A stretch of 64,000 nt of DNA from Burkholderia sp. Lineage in GTDB: Bacteria > Pseudomonadota > Gammaproteobacteria > Burkholderiales > Burkholderiaceae. The notes under the pieces were generated by a model that did not search any database, had not been told where the DNA came from, and saw only the letters and a list, made by a program, of their open reading frames with translations. The stretch covers positions 122,426 through 186,425 of the forward strand of contig JAIRVP010000004.1 in the NCBI GenBank assembly GCA_031253835.1, in the 5' to 3' direction. This document shows positions 25,760 through 35,175 of this stretch, piece by piece; within the stretch, counting starts at the first letter, position 1, and each line of letters begins with the position of its first letter. Both the position numbers and the translations under genes were made by a program.

Positions 25760-26698
25760 ATGTGCTCCGGCCCGCCTCCGATCCTGCCGTCATGCCCCGA
25801 TCCGCTCGCACGCGCACCGCGCGTGCCGGCCGGCGGCCGCGCGCCGCATGCGCGGCTGTATCCGGCGCCGGCCGCGCTGCAGGGCGCGGTGGTCGCGATC
25901 ATCTGCCGCGACACGCGCGGCTTCGCGCTGAACGACGCGCAGCGGCTGACGCACTTCCCGGCATCGCCGCTCGTCTGTCTCGCGTGGTATCGCGATCTCG
26001 ACGCGGGGCTCGTCGACACCACGCCCGACGGCCCGCGCTGGCGCGCGTTCGGCGCGTCGGCGACGCTGTCCGGCAGCCAGTCGGCCCCGACCGTCAGCTG
26101 GGCGCCGACGACCGGGCAAGGCGGCATCGTCTGCTTCCACGCGGACGCGGCCCGCGCGCTGTTCGGGATCGGCCTGCCCGAGATCCACGATCGTTTCGTC
26201 GATGCACGCGTCGCGCTCGACGACGGCTGGCGGCCGCTGCTCGACGCATTGGCCGACGCGGACGACGACCACGCGGCGCTGGCCGCGCTCGACCGTCACC
26301 TGGCGCCGCGCTGGCGCGCGCTGCGCGGCGCCACGACGCCGCTGTCGTCGCTGCGCGACGCGGGCCGCAGCTGGGCCGAGCGTCTCGCACTGCAGGCGCG
26401 CGAATGGCGGCACACGCACAGCGCGCGCCAGGTCGAGCGGCGCATCAAGTCGTACAGCGGGCGGTCGTTGCGCGCCTGGCAGACGCTGGTGCGCAGCGAA
26501 GGCGCGTTCTTTGCCGCGCGCGAGCGGCAGGAAGCCGGCGAACCGGTCGACTGGGCCACGCTGGCGCTGGACGAAGGCTTTGCCGACCAGGCGCACCTGA
26601 GCCGCGCGACGCGACGCATCACGGGCTTTGCACCGACCGAGTTCGTGCGGCGCTTCGCCGACGACGAATCGTTCTGGATGTACCGGCTGTGGGTGTAG
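25760..26698 (+). CDS. AraC family regulator divergent from the P450 gene
   Basis: This protein of about 312 aa ends with an AraC double helix-turn-helix region (about 220-305): SARQVERRIKSYSGRSLRAW and then DWATLALDEGFADQAHLSRA followed by TRRITGFAPTEFVRRF. The N-terminal 200 residues form an undefined sensor domain. The frame is open far upstream (24218), all antisense to the P450; the ATG at 25760 is the first usable start in the 87-bp divergent gap. It probably controls the P450 gene. Confidence 0.85.
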   Translation: MCSGPPPILPSCPDPLARAPRVPAGGRAPHARLYPAPAALQGAVVAIICRDTRGFALNDAQRLTHFPASPLVCLAWYRDLDAGLVDTTPDGPRWRAFGASATLSGSQSAPTVSWAPTTGQGGIVCFHADAARALFGIGLPEIHDRFVDARVALDDGWRPLLDALADADDDHAALAALDRHLAPRWRALRGATTPLSSLRDAGRSWAERLALQAREWRHTHSARQVERRIKSYSGRSLRAWQTLVRSEGAFFAARERQEAGEPVDWATLALDEGFADQAHLSRATRRITGFAPTEFVRRFADDESFWMYRLWV

Positions 26699-26705
26699 CC
26701 AGCGC

Positions 26706-27083
26706 TCAACCGCGTGGCTCGACGAACCCGCCGTCACGCGCATCGTGCGGCACATTCCAGCCGAAATACACCTCCGCCTCGACAATCCGGCCATCGCGGA
26801 CACGCAACCGCTCCGCGTTCCGGAACCGCTTGCCGTCACGTGTTTCGGCCTCGTACACGACGAATACGTGTTCGCCGTGCACGACGACGTCGATGAAGTC
26901 GAAGCCCGTCAGCATCACGCTGTTCGGCCAGCAGCGCGCGAAATAAGTGCCGCGGTCGAGCCGGTTGTCGAGCGGGCTCGTGAAGTGAAAATCCGGCGCA
27001 ATCAGCGCTTCAATCGCGTCGCGGTCCTTGTCGGCGTATGCGCGGTAGCACGCACGCGCCACGTCGCCGGGATTCGGCAGCAT
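26706..27083 (-). CDS. SnoaL/NTF2-like domain protein
   Basis: This 125-aa protein has the NTF2-like cone fold pattern: an N-terminal helix pair ARACYRAYADKDRDAIEALI, the APDFHFTSPLDN strand, then VHGEHVFVVYEAETRDGKRF and RVRDGRIVEAEVYFGW. Family members range from polyketide cyclases and isomerases to ligand-binding domains with no enzyme activity, so the function is open. AAGGAGG precedes the ATG at 27083. It is convergent with and only 7 bp from the AraC gene's stop. Confidence 0.85.
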   Translation of the reverse strand: MLPNPGDVARACYRAYADKDRDAIEALIAPDFHFTSPLDNRLDRGTYFARCWPNSVMLTGFDFIDVVVHGEHVFVVYEAETRDGKRFRNAERLRVRDGRIVEAEVYFGWNVPHDARDGGFVEPRG

Positions 27084-27363
27084 CGTCGGAGCCTCCTTCA
27101 ACGGTCGGCGCAAGCCTCGCTCGCGTCGATCCGGATAGTGCGGCGAAACGCGTCCAGCGGCAACCGCACCGACAGGCGTCGCGGCGGGGCACCCGCGCGC
27201 TCCGTTGCCCGCCGGCGATGCCACGGTTGCCCGATTCGGCGGCCGCGGGCATGATGTCCGCGAACTTGCCGGTCGTCTGTCAGCTCGCCGCCCTCACCGC
27301 CTCCATGCGGCCCGTCACGCGAGCAATCCGCATGCCGGCCCTGTCGCTCACGCCACTTCGCCC

Positions 27364-28248
27364 ATGTCACTACGCGCATTCAGAACGCTGGTCGCCATCG
27401 CCCGATACCGGACCTTCGCGCGCGCCGGCGAAGCCATCGGCCTCACGCAATCGGCGGTGAGCCTGCAGGTCAAGACGCTCGAAAGCGAATACAACGTGCA
27501 GTTGTTCGACCGTTCGCGCCGGCAGCCGGTACTCACCGAAGCCGGCAACATCCTGCTCGCGCAGGCCGAGCAGGTGCTCGCGATGGTCGACCGGATTCCC
27601 GATGCGCTCAGCGACGAGAAGAAGCTCGTCGGCCGCCTGCGGATCGGCGCGATCCAGACCGCGCTGTCCGGCCCGCTGCCCGACGCGCTGCTCGCGCTGC
27701 GCGCCGCGCATCCGTCGTTGCGCGTGCACGTATCGGCCGGCATGTCGGCCGAACTCGCGAACCGCGTCGCGGCCGGCGAGCTCGATGCGGCGATCACGAC
27801 GCGCCCCGTGCGCCCGCATCCGGCCGAACTGACGTGGACCACGCTGTACGAGGACCGCTTCTGGCTGCTCGCGCCGCCCGACCATGCGGAACGCGACGCG
27901 GGCGCGCTGCTCGACGCGCTGCCGTTCATCCGCTTCGATGCGCAGGCGTGGGCCGGCCGCATGATTGCCGCCGAGCTGCGCCGCATCGGCGTGCGCGTAC
28001 GCGAGGAGATGGTGCTGGACAGCGCGGAAACGATCGCGCGGATGGTGGCGCGCGGGCTCGGCGCGGCGATCGTCGCGCTTCCCGATGCGACGCTCGCGCG
28101 CCTGCCGCCCGTCACGCGCTTGCCGTTCGGCCAGCCGCAGATGGGCCGCGCGGTCGTGCTGCTCGAACACCAGTCGCGCCCGGCCGAACGTTTCGCGCGT
28201 GCGCTGGCGGCCGAAGTGACCGCGTCATCGATGAGAATTTCTCATTGA
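27364..28248 (+). CDS. LysR family regulator
   Basis: This 294-aa regulator has the LysR winged helix (MSLRAFRTLVAIARYRTFAR, recognition helix GLTQSAVSLQVKTLESEYNV) and a substrate-binding-like effector domain (about 88-290). The ATG at 27364 matches family length; the frame is open to 27205. A transporter of the auxin-efflux-carrier family and a DMT transporter follow on the same strand, 150-1200 bp away, so those are candidate targets along with the divergent SnoaL-like gene. Confidence 0.9.
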   Translation: MSLRAFRTLVAIARYRTFARAGEAIGLTQSAVSLQVKTLESEYNVQLFDRSRRQPVLTEAGNILLAQAEQVLAMVDRIPDALSDEKKLVGRLRIGAIQTALSGPLPDALLALRAAHPSLRVHVSAGMSAELANRVAAGELDAAITTRPVRPHPAELTWTTLYEDRFWLLAPPDHAERDAGALLDALPFIRFDAQAWAGRMIAAELRRIGVRVREEMVLDSAETIARMVARGLGAAIVALPDATLARLPPVTRLPFGQPQMGRAVVLLEHQSRPAERFARALAAEVTASSMRISH

Positions 28249-28400
28249 ACACCCGATAATTAACCATTATTCCTGTTGCTTGCGCGTGTTAACTTGGCGG
28301 CATCGTCACTCTTTCGATTGCGTGTCGCCATGTTGCCCGCCGGATGGATTCCCGCCTCGCTTCGCCGCCGTTCCCGCGCACCCCGCGTGAAGGCATGCCG

Positions 28401-29333
28401 ATGATCGGCCCGGTCCTGCTCGCGCTGGCGCCGGTCGCGCTGCTGGTCGCGTTCGGTCACGGCCTGCGGCGCACGGGCTTCATCTCCGACGCGTTCTGGC
28501 CGCAGGCCGAGCGGCTCTGCTACTACGTGCTGCTGCCCGCGCTGTTCGCGGACGGCCTCGCGAATGCGCGACTGCAATCGCTGCCCGTTTTACCGCTCGC
28601 GGCCGCGCTGGTCGGTTCGACCGCACTGGCCGCGGCGCTTCTTCTGCTGGTCCGCCCGTTCGTCCGGGTGGATGGCGCCGGCTTCACGTCGGTGTTCCAG
28701 GGCGCCGTGCGCTTCAACAACTATGTCGGCACCGCGCTGGCGGCCGGACTGTTCGGCGCGAAAGGCATCGCGCTCGCGGCCGTCTGCGTCGCGGCGATCG
28801 TCCCGACCGTCAACCTGATGTGCGTGCTGGTCTTCGCGCGCTATGGCGACATGCGGCTCGGCGCGGGCGCGCTCGCACGGCAGATCCTGTCGAACCCGCT
28901 CGTCGTCGCGTGCGCGCTCGGGATCGCGATGCAGACCGGTGGCGTCGCGTTCCCGGCGGCCGTCGAGCCGGCCGTGCGCGCGCTCGGCACCGCATCGATG
29001 CCGCTCGGCCTGCTGTGCGTCGGCGCGGCGCTGACATTCGATGCGGCGCGGGCGTGGCTGCAGCCGGTGTGCGTCGCGTCGGCGTTCAAGTTCATGGCGA
29101 TGCCGCTCCTCACGCTCGCGGCCGGCCGGTTGTTCGGGCTCGGCGACACGGCGCTGACGGTCGCGCTGCTGTTCCAGGCGCTGCCGACGTCGTCGGCGTC
29201 GTACATCATGGCGCGCCAGCTCGGCGGCGATGCGCCGCTGATGGCCGGCATCACCGCGTTCCAGACGATCGCCGCGGCGCTCGCGATGCCGGTCGTGCTG
29301 ACCGCGCTCGCGTCGGCGCCCGTGTTTCGCTGA
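28401..29333 (+). CDS. AEC family transporter (auxin efflux carrier-like)
   Basis: This protein of about 310 aa has ten hydrophobic helices in two groups of five and the AEC pattern with FQGAVRFNNYVGTALAAGLFG in the first half and LPTSSASYIMARQLGGD in the second. Bacterial members move dicarboxylates such as malonate or malate. GAAGG seven nt before the ATG at 28401 decides the start; an ATG two codons earlier (28395) is too close to that site. The frame extends to 28344 with a polar leader. Confidence 0.87.
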   Translation: MIGPVLLALAPVALLVAFGHGLRRTGFISDAFWPQAERLCYYVLLPALFADGLANARLQSLPVLPLAAALVGSTALAAALLLLVRPFVRVDGAGFTSVFQGAVRFNNYVGTALAAGLFGAKGIALAAVCVAAIVPTVNLMCVLVFARYGDMRLGAGALARQILSNPLVVACALGIAMQTGGVAFPAAVEPAVRALGTASMPLGLLCVGAALTFDAARAWLQPVCVASAFKFMAMPLLTLAAGRLFGLGDTALTVALLFQALPTSSASYIMARQLGGDAPLMAGITAFQTIAAALAMPVVLTALASAPVFR

Positions 29334-29453
29334 CGGCACGGCGCCCCTCCATCCCATCCCCTGAATCAGCCTGCAGCCCGGCCAACGCGCCGCGCCGCGC
29401 GACCGCGCACGCGTGCCCGCAGCAGGCGCTGTCCTTTCGAGAAGCCACGCCGC

Positions 29454-30386
29454 ATGAACGCTCCCGCTCCCCCCGCCAGCCTCGCCGCCGCCCGGCCGCA
29501 CGCGGCCATCTACGTGAAGCTCACGCTCGTCGCGCTGTTCTGGGGCGGGACGTTCATTGCGGGCCGGATCCTCGCCGCGACGATGTCGGCGACTTCGGCG
29601 GCCACCGGTCGCTTCGCGATCGCCGCGCTGCTGCTGGTCGTGCTGTCGTGGAAAATCGAAGGCGGGCTGCCGAAACTCAGCGGCCGCCAGGTCGTGACGA
29701 CGTTCGGCCTCGGCGCGACCGGCATCTTCCTGTACAACGTGTGCTTCTTCGCGGCGCTCGCGCGGATGCCGGCCGGGCGCACCGCGCTGTTCGTCGCGCT
29801 GAATCCGGTCGCCACCGCCGTGCTGCTGTCGGTCGTCGTGCGCGAACGCCTGTCGCTGTCGCGCTGGGCCGGCATCGCCGTCGCGCTGTTCGGTGCGCTC
29901 GTCGTCATCAGCCGCGGCGATCTGCTGCGCGTACTGACCGACCTCGGCAACACGTTCGGCGCCGGCGAACGCTTCATGCTGTGCGCGGTGCTGAGCTGGG
30001 CCGCCTATACGGTGATCGGCCGGCGCGCGCTCGACGGGCTGTCGCCGCTCGCGGCGACGACGTACGCGGCGCTGTGGGGCCTCGCGCTGCTGATCGTCAC
30101 GCACCTGTTCGGCGGACCTGCGAGCGGCGGCGCGCCGCTGACGTGGCAGGCCGTCGCGTCGATGCTCTACCTCGGCGCGATCGGCACGGTGGTCGCGTTC
30201 GTCTGGTATTCGCAGGGGATCCGCGAACTCGGGCCGGCCCGCGCCGCCGTGTTCACCAACCTGGTGCCCGTGTTCGGCGTGCTGCTGTCGGTCGCGCTGC
30301 TCGGCGAGCCGCTGTCGCCGTCGATGCTGGCCGGCGGCGTGCTCGTGATCGCGGGCGTCGCGCTGACCAATCGCGCGAAGCGCTGA
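29454..30386 (+). CDS. DMT superfamily (EamA) transporter
   Basis: This 310-aa inner-membrane protein has ten helices and two EamA repeats: LTLVALFWGGTFIAGRILA and later FMLCAVLSWAAYTVIGRRAL are the two repeat starts. NPVATAVLLSVVVRERLS and LVPVFGVLLSVALLGEPLS mark the equivalent ends of each half. The substrate is unknown; relatives export amino acids or metabolites. It is the second DMT protein in this window and is clearly different from the one at 61-918. Confidence 0.9.
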   Translation: MNAPAPPASLAAARPHAAIYVKLTLVALFWGGTFIAGRILAATMSATSAATGRFAIAALLLVVLSWKIEGGLPKLSGRQVVTTFGLGATGIFLYNVCFFAALARMPAGRTALFVALNPVATAVLLSVVVRERLSLSRWAGIAVALFGALVVISRGDLLRVLTDLGNTFGAGERFMLCAVLSWAAYTVIGRRALDGLSPLAATTYAALWGLALLIVTHLFGGPASGGAPLTWQAVASMLYLGAIGTVVAFVWYSQGIRELGPARAAVFTNLVPVFGVLLSVALLGEPLSPSMLAGGVLVIAGVALTNRAKR

Positions 30387-30674
30387 CGCACCGGCGTGCG
30401 CCGCGCGCTCGGGGACGGATGCCGAATACCGGCGTGGACGCGATCGCGCGGCCGTTGCATGACGCATACGCATGGCCGATACGCCCCCCGATCTTCTCGC
30501 AGCCCCGCCCAAAACCGCCTATCGTGAAGAAGGCGCCCCGTTTGCCGCCATCCGACCCTGCGTCGTTCGCACGGGCGGCAACGGCCCCGCGTTCCGGCAC
30601 CATTCATCGCGATCGTCGCGCCCGCTCGCCCGTGCGCCCGTTCGCGGCCGCCCACCGGATTACAGGAGGCACCC

Positions 30675-31049
30675 ATGAAAGCCGCGCTGCTCGTCAGTTC
30701 CGCCCTGCTCGCCATCGCGTCCGCTTCGGCCTCGGCCCAAGGCACGATCACGAAAGTCGAAAACGGCGCGCTCGTCGCCGCAAACGGCATGACCGTCTAC
30801 GCATTCGACCAAGACAAGCCCAACGCCGGCACCAGCGCCTGCACGGGCCAATGCGAATCCTTCTGGCCGCCGTACAAGGCCAGCGCGACCGACGTCCCGG
30901 TCGGCCCCTACACGATCGTCAAGCGCGAAGACGGCAGCCCGCAATGGGCCTACAAGGGCAGGCCGCTGTACTTCTTCTCGAAGGACATGAAACAGGGCGA
31001 CCGTAACGGCGACAACTTCAAGAACTTGTGGCACGTGGTGGCACCGTAG
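30675..31049 (+). CDS. Secreted COG4315-type repeat protein
   Basis: This 124-aa protein has a Sec signal peptide (MKAALLVSSALLAIASASAS, cleaved at ASA-QGT) and two copies of the short COG4315/Secreted_10 repeat: GMTVYAFDQDKPNAGTSACTG with CESFWPPYKA, and AYKGRPLYFFSKDMKQGDRNGD with LWHVV. Two Cys in the first repeat could pair. Proteins of this kind are periplasmic or outer-membrane attached, often called predicted lipoproteins, with no settled function. ACAGGAGG precedes the ATG. It is a single-gene unit. Confidence 0.88.
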   Translation: MKAALLVSSALLAIASASASAQGTITKVENGALVAANGMTVYAFDQDKPNAGTSACTGQCESFWPPYKASATDVPVGPYTIVKREDGSPQWAYKGRPLYFFSKDMKQGDRNGDNFKNLWHVVAP

Positions 31050-31088
31050 GCGTTCTTCCGCTGCCGTCCGCCCGATCCGCGCAGACGT

Positions 31089-31123
31089 AAAAAAGCCCGC
31101 TCCGATCGTCGATCGAAGCGGGC
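31089..31123 (-). terminator. Intrinsic terminator of the aminotransferase-mmsA operon
   Basis: A 14-bp stem with one mismatch (GCCCGCT...AGCGGGC outer part, CGATCG inner part, 31095-31123) is followed on the minus strand by six T residues (31089-31094). It lies 40 bp past the mmsA stop and 40 bp past the stop of the convergent gene, which it may also serve. Confidence 0.8.
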
Positions 31124-31163
31124 CTTCGCCCATCCTGCCGGCTGCACGCAGCCGGCTCGCGCG

Positions 31164-32681
31164 TCAGCGGCTCGACGGGAAGCTGAACACCGTCCCTTCG
31201 CGCACGCCCGCCGACGGCCAGCGCTGCGTGATCGTCTTGCGCTTCGTGTAGAAGCGCACGGCGTCCGGGCCGTATGCGTGCAGGTCGCCGAACAGCGAAC
31301 GCTTCCAGCCGCCGAACGAGTGGTACGCGACCGGCACCGGCAGCGGCACGTTGATGCCGACCATGCCGATCTGGATGTTGTCGCCGAAATAGCGTGCGGC
31401 CTCGCCGTCGCGCGTGAACAGGCACGTGCCGTTGCCGTACTCGTGCGCGTCGATCAGCGCCATCGCCTCGTCGAGCGACTTCAGGCGGATCACGCCGAGC
31501 ACGGGCCCGAAGATCTCGTGCTGGTAGATCGGCATGCCGGGCTTCACGTTGTCGAACAGGCACGGGCCGAGGTAGTAGCCGCCGTCGTGGCCGTCGACCT
31601 TCACGCTGCGGCCGTCGACGACGAGCGTCGCACCGGCTTCCACGCCGGCTTCGACGAAACCCGTCACCTTCTCGAAATGCTGCTGCGTGACGAGCGGGCC
31701 CATGTCGACGCCCGCGCCGTTGCCCGGGCCGACCTTCATCTTCTCGATCTCGGCCTTCAGCCCCGCGACGACCTTGTCGCCCGTCTCGTCGCCGATCGCG
31801 ACGACCAGCGGAATCGCCATGCAGCGCTCGCCGCACGAACCGTACGCGGCGCCCATCAGCGCGTTCACCGCGTTGCCGATGTCGGCGTCCGGCATCACGA
31901 CCGCGAAGTTCTTCGCGCCGCCGAGCGCCTGCACGCGCTTGCCGTGCGCGCAGCCGGTCGAGTAGATGTATTCGGCGATCGGCGTCGAGCCGACGAAGCT
32001 CACGGCCTTCACGCGCGGATCGGTCAGGATCGTGTCGACCGCTTCCTTGTCGCCGTTCACGACGTTCAGCACGCCCGGCGGCAGGCCGGCTTCGAGCGCG
32101 AGCTCGGCCATGCGCAGCGTCGACGACGGCGTGCGCTCGGACGGCTTCAGCACGAATGTGTTGCCGCAGGCGACGGCCATCGGCCACATCCACAGCGGCA
32201 CCATCACCGGGAAGTTGAACGGCGTGATGCCGGAGACGACGCCAAGCGCCTGGAACTCGCTCCACGAATCGATCGCGGGGCCGACGTTCTTGCTGTGCTC
32301 GCCCTTCAGCAGTTCGGGCACGTAGGTCGCGTATTCGACGTTCTCGATCCCGCGCTGCAGTTCGCCCATCGCGTCAGCGAGCACCTTGCCGTGCTCGGCC
32401 GTGATCAGCGCGCACAGCTCGTCGGCATGCTCTTCCAGCAGCGTCTTGAAGCGGCTCATCACGCGGGCGCGCTTCAGCGGCGGCGTATTGCGCCACGCCG
32501 GGAACGCGGCCTGCGCGGACGCGATCGCGGCTTCGACGGTCGGCTTGTCGGCGAGCGCGACGCTCTTGTTCGACTCGCCGGTGGCCGGGTCGAACACCGG
32601 CTGGACGCGGCTGCCGCCGTCGACGCGCTTGCCGTCGATCAGGTGGCCGATGGTGGAGGTCACATTGCTGTCGTGTTTCAT
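31164..32681 (-). CDS. mmsA: Methylmalonate-semialdehyde dehydrogenase (CoA-acylating)
   Basis: This 505-aa enzyme oxidises malonate or methylmalonate semialdehyde to acetyl- or propionyl-CoA in valine, inositol and beta-alanine breakdown. Landmarks are ITPFNFPVMVPLWMWPMA (substrate/NAD entry), the NAD-fold VSFVGSTPIAEYIY, and the catalytic Cys in YGSCGERCMA. The substitution of the usual general-base Glu block by QALGGAKNFAVV is typical of MmsA, which uses CoA instead of water. Length matches the family. It follows the beta-alanine aminotransferase gene by 49 bp; the aminotransferase supplies malonate semialdehyde, its substrate. Confidence 0.95.
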   Translation of the reverse strand: MKHDSNVTSTIGHLIDGKRVDGGSRVQPVFDPATGESNKSVALADKPTVEAAIASAQAAFPAWRNTPPLKRARVMSRFKTLLEEHADELCALITAEHGKVLADAMGELQRGIENVEYATYVPELLKGEHSKNVGPAIDSWSEFQALGVVSGITPFNFPVMVPLWMWPMAVACGNTFVLKPSERTPSSTLRMAELALEAGLPPGVLNVVNGDKEAVDTILTDPRVKAVSFVGSTPIAEYIYSTGCAHGKRVQALGGAKNFAVVMPDADIGNAVNALMGAAYGSCGERCMAIPLVVAIGDETGDKVVAGLKAEIEKMKVGPGNGAGVDMGPLVTQQHFEKVTGFVEAGVEAGATLVVDGRSVKVDGHDGGYYLGPCLFDNVKPGMPIYQHEIFGPVLGVIRLKSLDEAMALIDAHEYGNGTCLFTRDGEAARYFGDNIQIGMVGINVPLPVPVAYHSFGGWKRSLFGDLHAYGPDAVRFYTKRKTITQRWPSAGVREGTVFSFPSSR

Positions 32682-32730
32682 CGTTGAGGCTCTTTCGTGA
32701 ATTCGGTTATCGCGGGGGGCGAGCTGAGGC

Positions 32731-34086
32731 TCAGTCCACTTCGTTCAGTGCGTCGGACAGCGCGTTGACCAGGTTGTCGATCTCGCGCTTCTCGGAAATG
32801 AACGGCGGCGCGAGCTGGATCGTGTCGCCGCCGTAGCGCACGTAGAAGCCCTTCGCCCAGCAACGCATCGCGATCTCGTACGGGCGCCGTGCCGGCTCGC
32901 CCGGCAGCGCCGCGATCGTCAGGCCGGCCGCCAGCCCGTAGTTGCGGATGTCCGCGATGTGGCGCTGGCCCTTCAGCCCGTGCACGGCCGCCTCGAAATG
33001 CGGCGCGAGATCGCGCACGCGGGCCACCGCGTCTTCCTTCACCAGCAGGTCGAGCGCCGCGACGCCTGCCGCGCACGCGACCGGGTGCGCCGAATACGTG
33101 TAGCCGTGCGGGAACTCGAGCATGTACTCGGGGCCGCCCGCGGCCATGAACGTGTCGTAGATCTCCTTCGTCGCGATCACGCCGCCGAGCGGCTGCACGC
33201 CGTTCGTCACCTGTTTCGCGAAGTTCATGATGTCCGGCACCACGCCGAACGCATCGGCGCCCGTCATCGCGCCGGCCCGGCCGAAGCCCGTGATGACCTC
33301 GTCGAAAATCAGCAGGATGTCGTGCGCGGTACAGATGTCGCGCAGGCGCTTCAGATAGCCCTTCGGCGGCACGACCACGCCCGCCGAGCCGGAGAACGGC
33401 TCGACGATCACGGCCGCGATGTTCGACGCGTCGTGCAGCGCGATCAGTTCGAGCAGGCGGTCGGCCAGCTCGGCGCCGTGCTCGGGCATCCCGCGCGAGA
33501 ACTTGTTTTCGGCGAGTTGCGTGTGCGGCAGGAAATCGGCGTCGAGGCCCTGGCCGAACAGCTTGCGGTTCGGCCCGATCCCGCCGACCGAGATGCCGCC
33601 GAAGTTCACGCCGTGGTAGCCCTTCTCGCGGCCGATCAGGCGCGTCTTGGTGCCCTTGCCCTTCGCACGCCAGTACGCGCGGGCCAGCTTCAGCGACGTG
33701 TCGGCCGCTTCCGAACCCGAGCCCGTGAAGAACACGTAGTCGAGGCCGGCCGGCGTCAGCTCCTTGATCTTGTTCGCGAGTTCGAACGACTTCGGATGGC
33801 CGAACTGGAAGGCCGGCGCGTAGTCGAGCTGCGCGACCTGGCGGCTCACGGCTTCGACGATTTCCGTGCGGCCGTGACCGAGGCCCGTGCACCAGAGGCC
33901 CGACAGGCCGTCGAAAATCTTGCGGCCTTCGCCATCCGTGTAGTACGCGCCCTTGCCCGACACGATCATGCGCGGATCGGCCTTGAACTGGCGGTTGGCC
34001 GTGAACGGCATCCAGTGCGCGTCGAGCCACGCGGCGTCGGTGCGGAGGTTCGTGTCGTCCTGCTGGGCGGTGGTGATGTCGGTCAT
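32731..34086 (-). CDS. Beta-alanine:pyruvate (omega-amino acid) aminotransferase
   Basis: This 451-aa class III PLP aminotransferase strongly resembles Pseudomonas omega-amino acid:pyruvate transaminase. It carries LDAHWMPFTANRQFKADPR, the phosphate cup FTGSGSEAADTSLK, the substrate block EPFSGSAGVVVPPKGYL, LIFDEVITGFGR with the PLP Asp, and the Schiff-base Lys in NFAKQVTNGVQPLGG. It converts beta-alanine to malonate semialdehyde. The ATG at 34086 fits the family; the AAGGAGGAGG site lies about 20 nt upstream of it, inside a 15-codon longer frame starting at 34131, so the start is not certain. A LysR gene is divergent. Confidence 0.93.
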   Translation of the reverse strand: MTDITTAQQDDTNLRTDAAWLDAHWMPFTANRQFKADPRMIVSGKGAYYTDGEGRKIFDGLSGLWCTGLGHGRTEIVEAVSRQVAQLDYAPAFQFGHPKSFELANKIKELTPAGLDYVFFTGSGSEAADTSLKLARAYWRAKGKGTKTRLIGREKGYHGVNFGGISVGGIGPNRKLFGQGLDADFLPHTQLAENKFSRGMPEHGAELADRLLELIALHDASNIAAVIVEPFSGSAGVVVPPKGYLKRLRDICTAHDILLIFDEVITGFGRAGAMTGADAFGVVPDIMNFAKQVTNGVQPLGGVIATKEIYDTFMAAGGPEYMLEFPHGYTYSAHPVACAAGVAALDLLVKEDAVARVRDLAPHFEAAVHGLKGQRHIADIRNYGLAAGLTIAALPGEPARRPYEIAMRCWAKGFYVRYGGDTIQLAPPFISEKREIDNLVNALSDALNEVD

Positions 34087-34191
34087 GTCGGTCGGCGCGG
34101 CGCGCCCCTCCTCCTTGTGATGATGTTGCACATTGTCGGGACGCCAATTAGTCTTTTGAATATCGCAATATCAATGTTCACTTGCTCAACT

Positions 34192-35157
34192 ATGCAAGCA
34201 AAGAAACCGAAGAGCCGCGCGCTGCTCGGGCAGCTCAGCGACATGGATCTCCGCCTGCTGCGGGTCTTCAAGGGCGTCGTGCAGTGCGGCGGGATGGCGG
34301 CGGCCGAACTGGAACTGAATATCGGCATCTCGACGATCAGCCGGCACGTGAAGGATCTCGAGACGCGCCTCGGCCTCGTGCTGTGCCGGCGCGGCCGCGC
34401 GGGCTTCACGCTGACGCCGGAAGGCCAGACGGTGTACGAGGAGACGTTGCGCCTGCTTGCGTCGATGGAAGCATTTCGCAGCAGGATCGACGGCATTCAC
34501 GACAAGATGGGCGGCGAACTGCACATCGCCGTGTTCGACAAGACGGCCACCAACGCGAATGCGCGCCTGGGCGACGCGATCCGCCAGTTCGCCGACGAAG
34601 CGCCCGATGTCGCGCTGAACCTGCACGTCGCGTCGATCAACGAGGTCGAGCGCGGCATCATCGACGGCAGTTACCAGGTCGGGATCATTCCCGCGCACCG
34701 CAACTCGGGCAGCCTCGAGTATGCGGAGCTGTTCGACGAACGGATGCTGCTCTACTGCGGCCGCCAGCATCCGCTCTTCGACGCGCCGCACGGCAAGCTC
34801 ACGTGGACGACGATCCGCAACCATGCGTTCGCCGGGCTCGGCTTCCATTCGCCGAACATGGAACTGAGCCATCGCGCGAAGCTCACGCGCAGCGCGACCG
34901 CGTCGGACCAGGAGTCGATCGCGACGCTGATCCTGTCCGGCCGCTATCTCGGCTTCCTGCCCGATCACTACGCGGAAAGTTTCGAAAACAAGGGGCTGAT
35001 GCAGCCGATCGCGCCGCACCGGTTCAATTACCGTTGCCGGTTCGTGAGCCTGCTGCGGCGCTCGCCGCGGCCGTCACGGGCCGCGCTGCTGTTCCAGTCG
35101 TGCCTGGAAGCCGCGCATGCGACGGCCCGGCCGCCACGTCACGACACGGCGGCGTAG
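34192..35157 (+). CDS. LysR family regulator of the beta-alanine operon
   Basis: This 321-aa regulator has a LysR winged helix (about 20-75; recognition helix NIGISTISRHVKDLETRLGL) and an effector domain. The region before the DNA-binding helix carries an unusual 20-residue Lys/Arg-rich start (MQAKKPKSRALLGQ). The ATG at 34192 has no clear ribosome site; an in-frame ATG at 34174 is an alternative. It is divergent from the aminotransferase-mmsA operon across 105 bp, where AT-rich sequence around AATATCGCAATAT may be a binding site. It is the likely activator with beta-alanine or a similar inducer. Confidence 0.88.
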   Translation: MQAKKPKSRALLGQLSDMDLRLLRVFKGVVQCGGMAAAELELNIGISTISRHVKDLETRLGLVLCRRGRAGFTLTPEGQTVYEETLRLLASMEAFRSRIDGIHDKMGGELHIAVFDKTATNANARLGDAIRQFADEAPDVALNLHVASINEVERGIIDGSYQVGIIPAHRNSGSLEYAELFDERMLLYCGRQHPLFDAPHGKLTWTTIRNHAFAGLGFHSPNMELSHRAKLTRSATASDQESIATLILSGRYLGFLPDHYAESFENKGLMQPIAPHRFNYRCRFVSLLRRSPRPSRAALLFQSCLEAAHATARPPRHDTAA

Positions 35158-35175
35158 CGCCGGATCAATACCCGG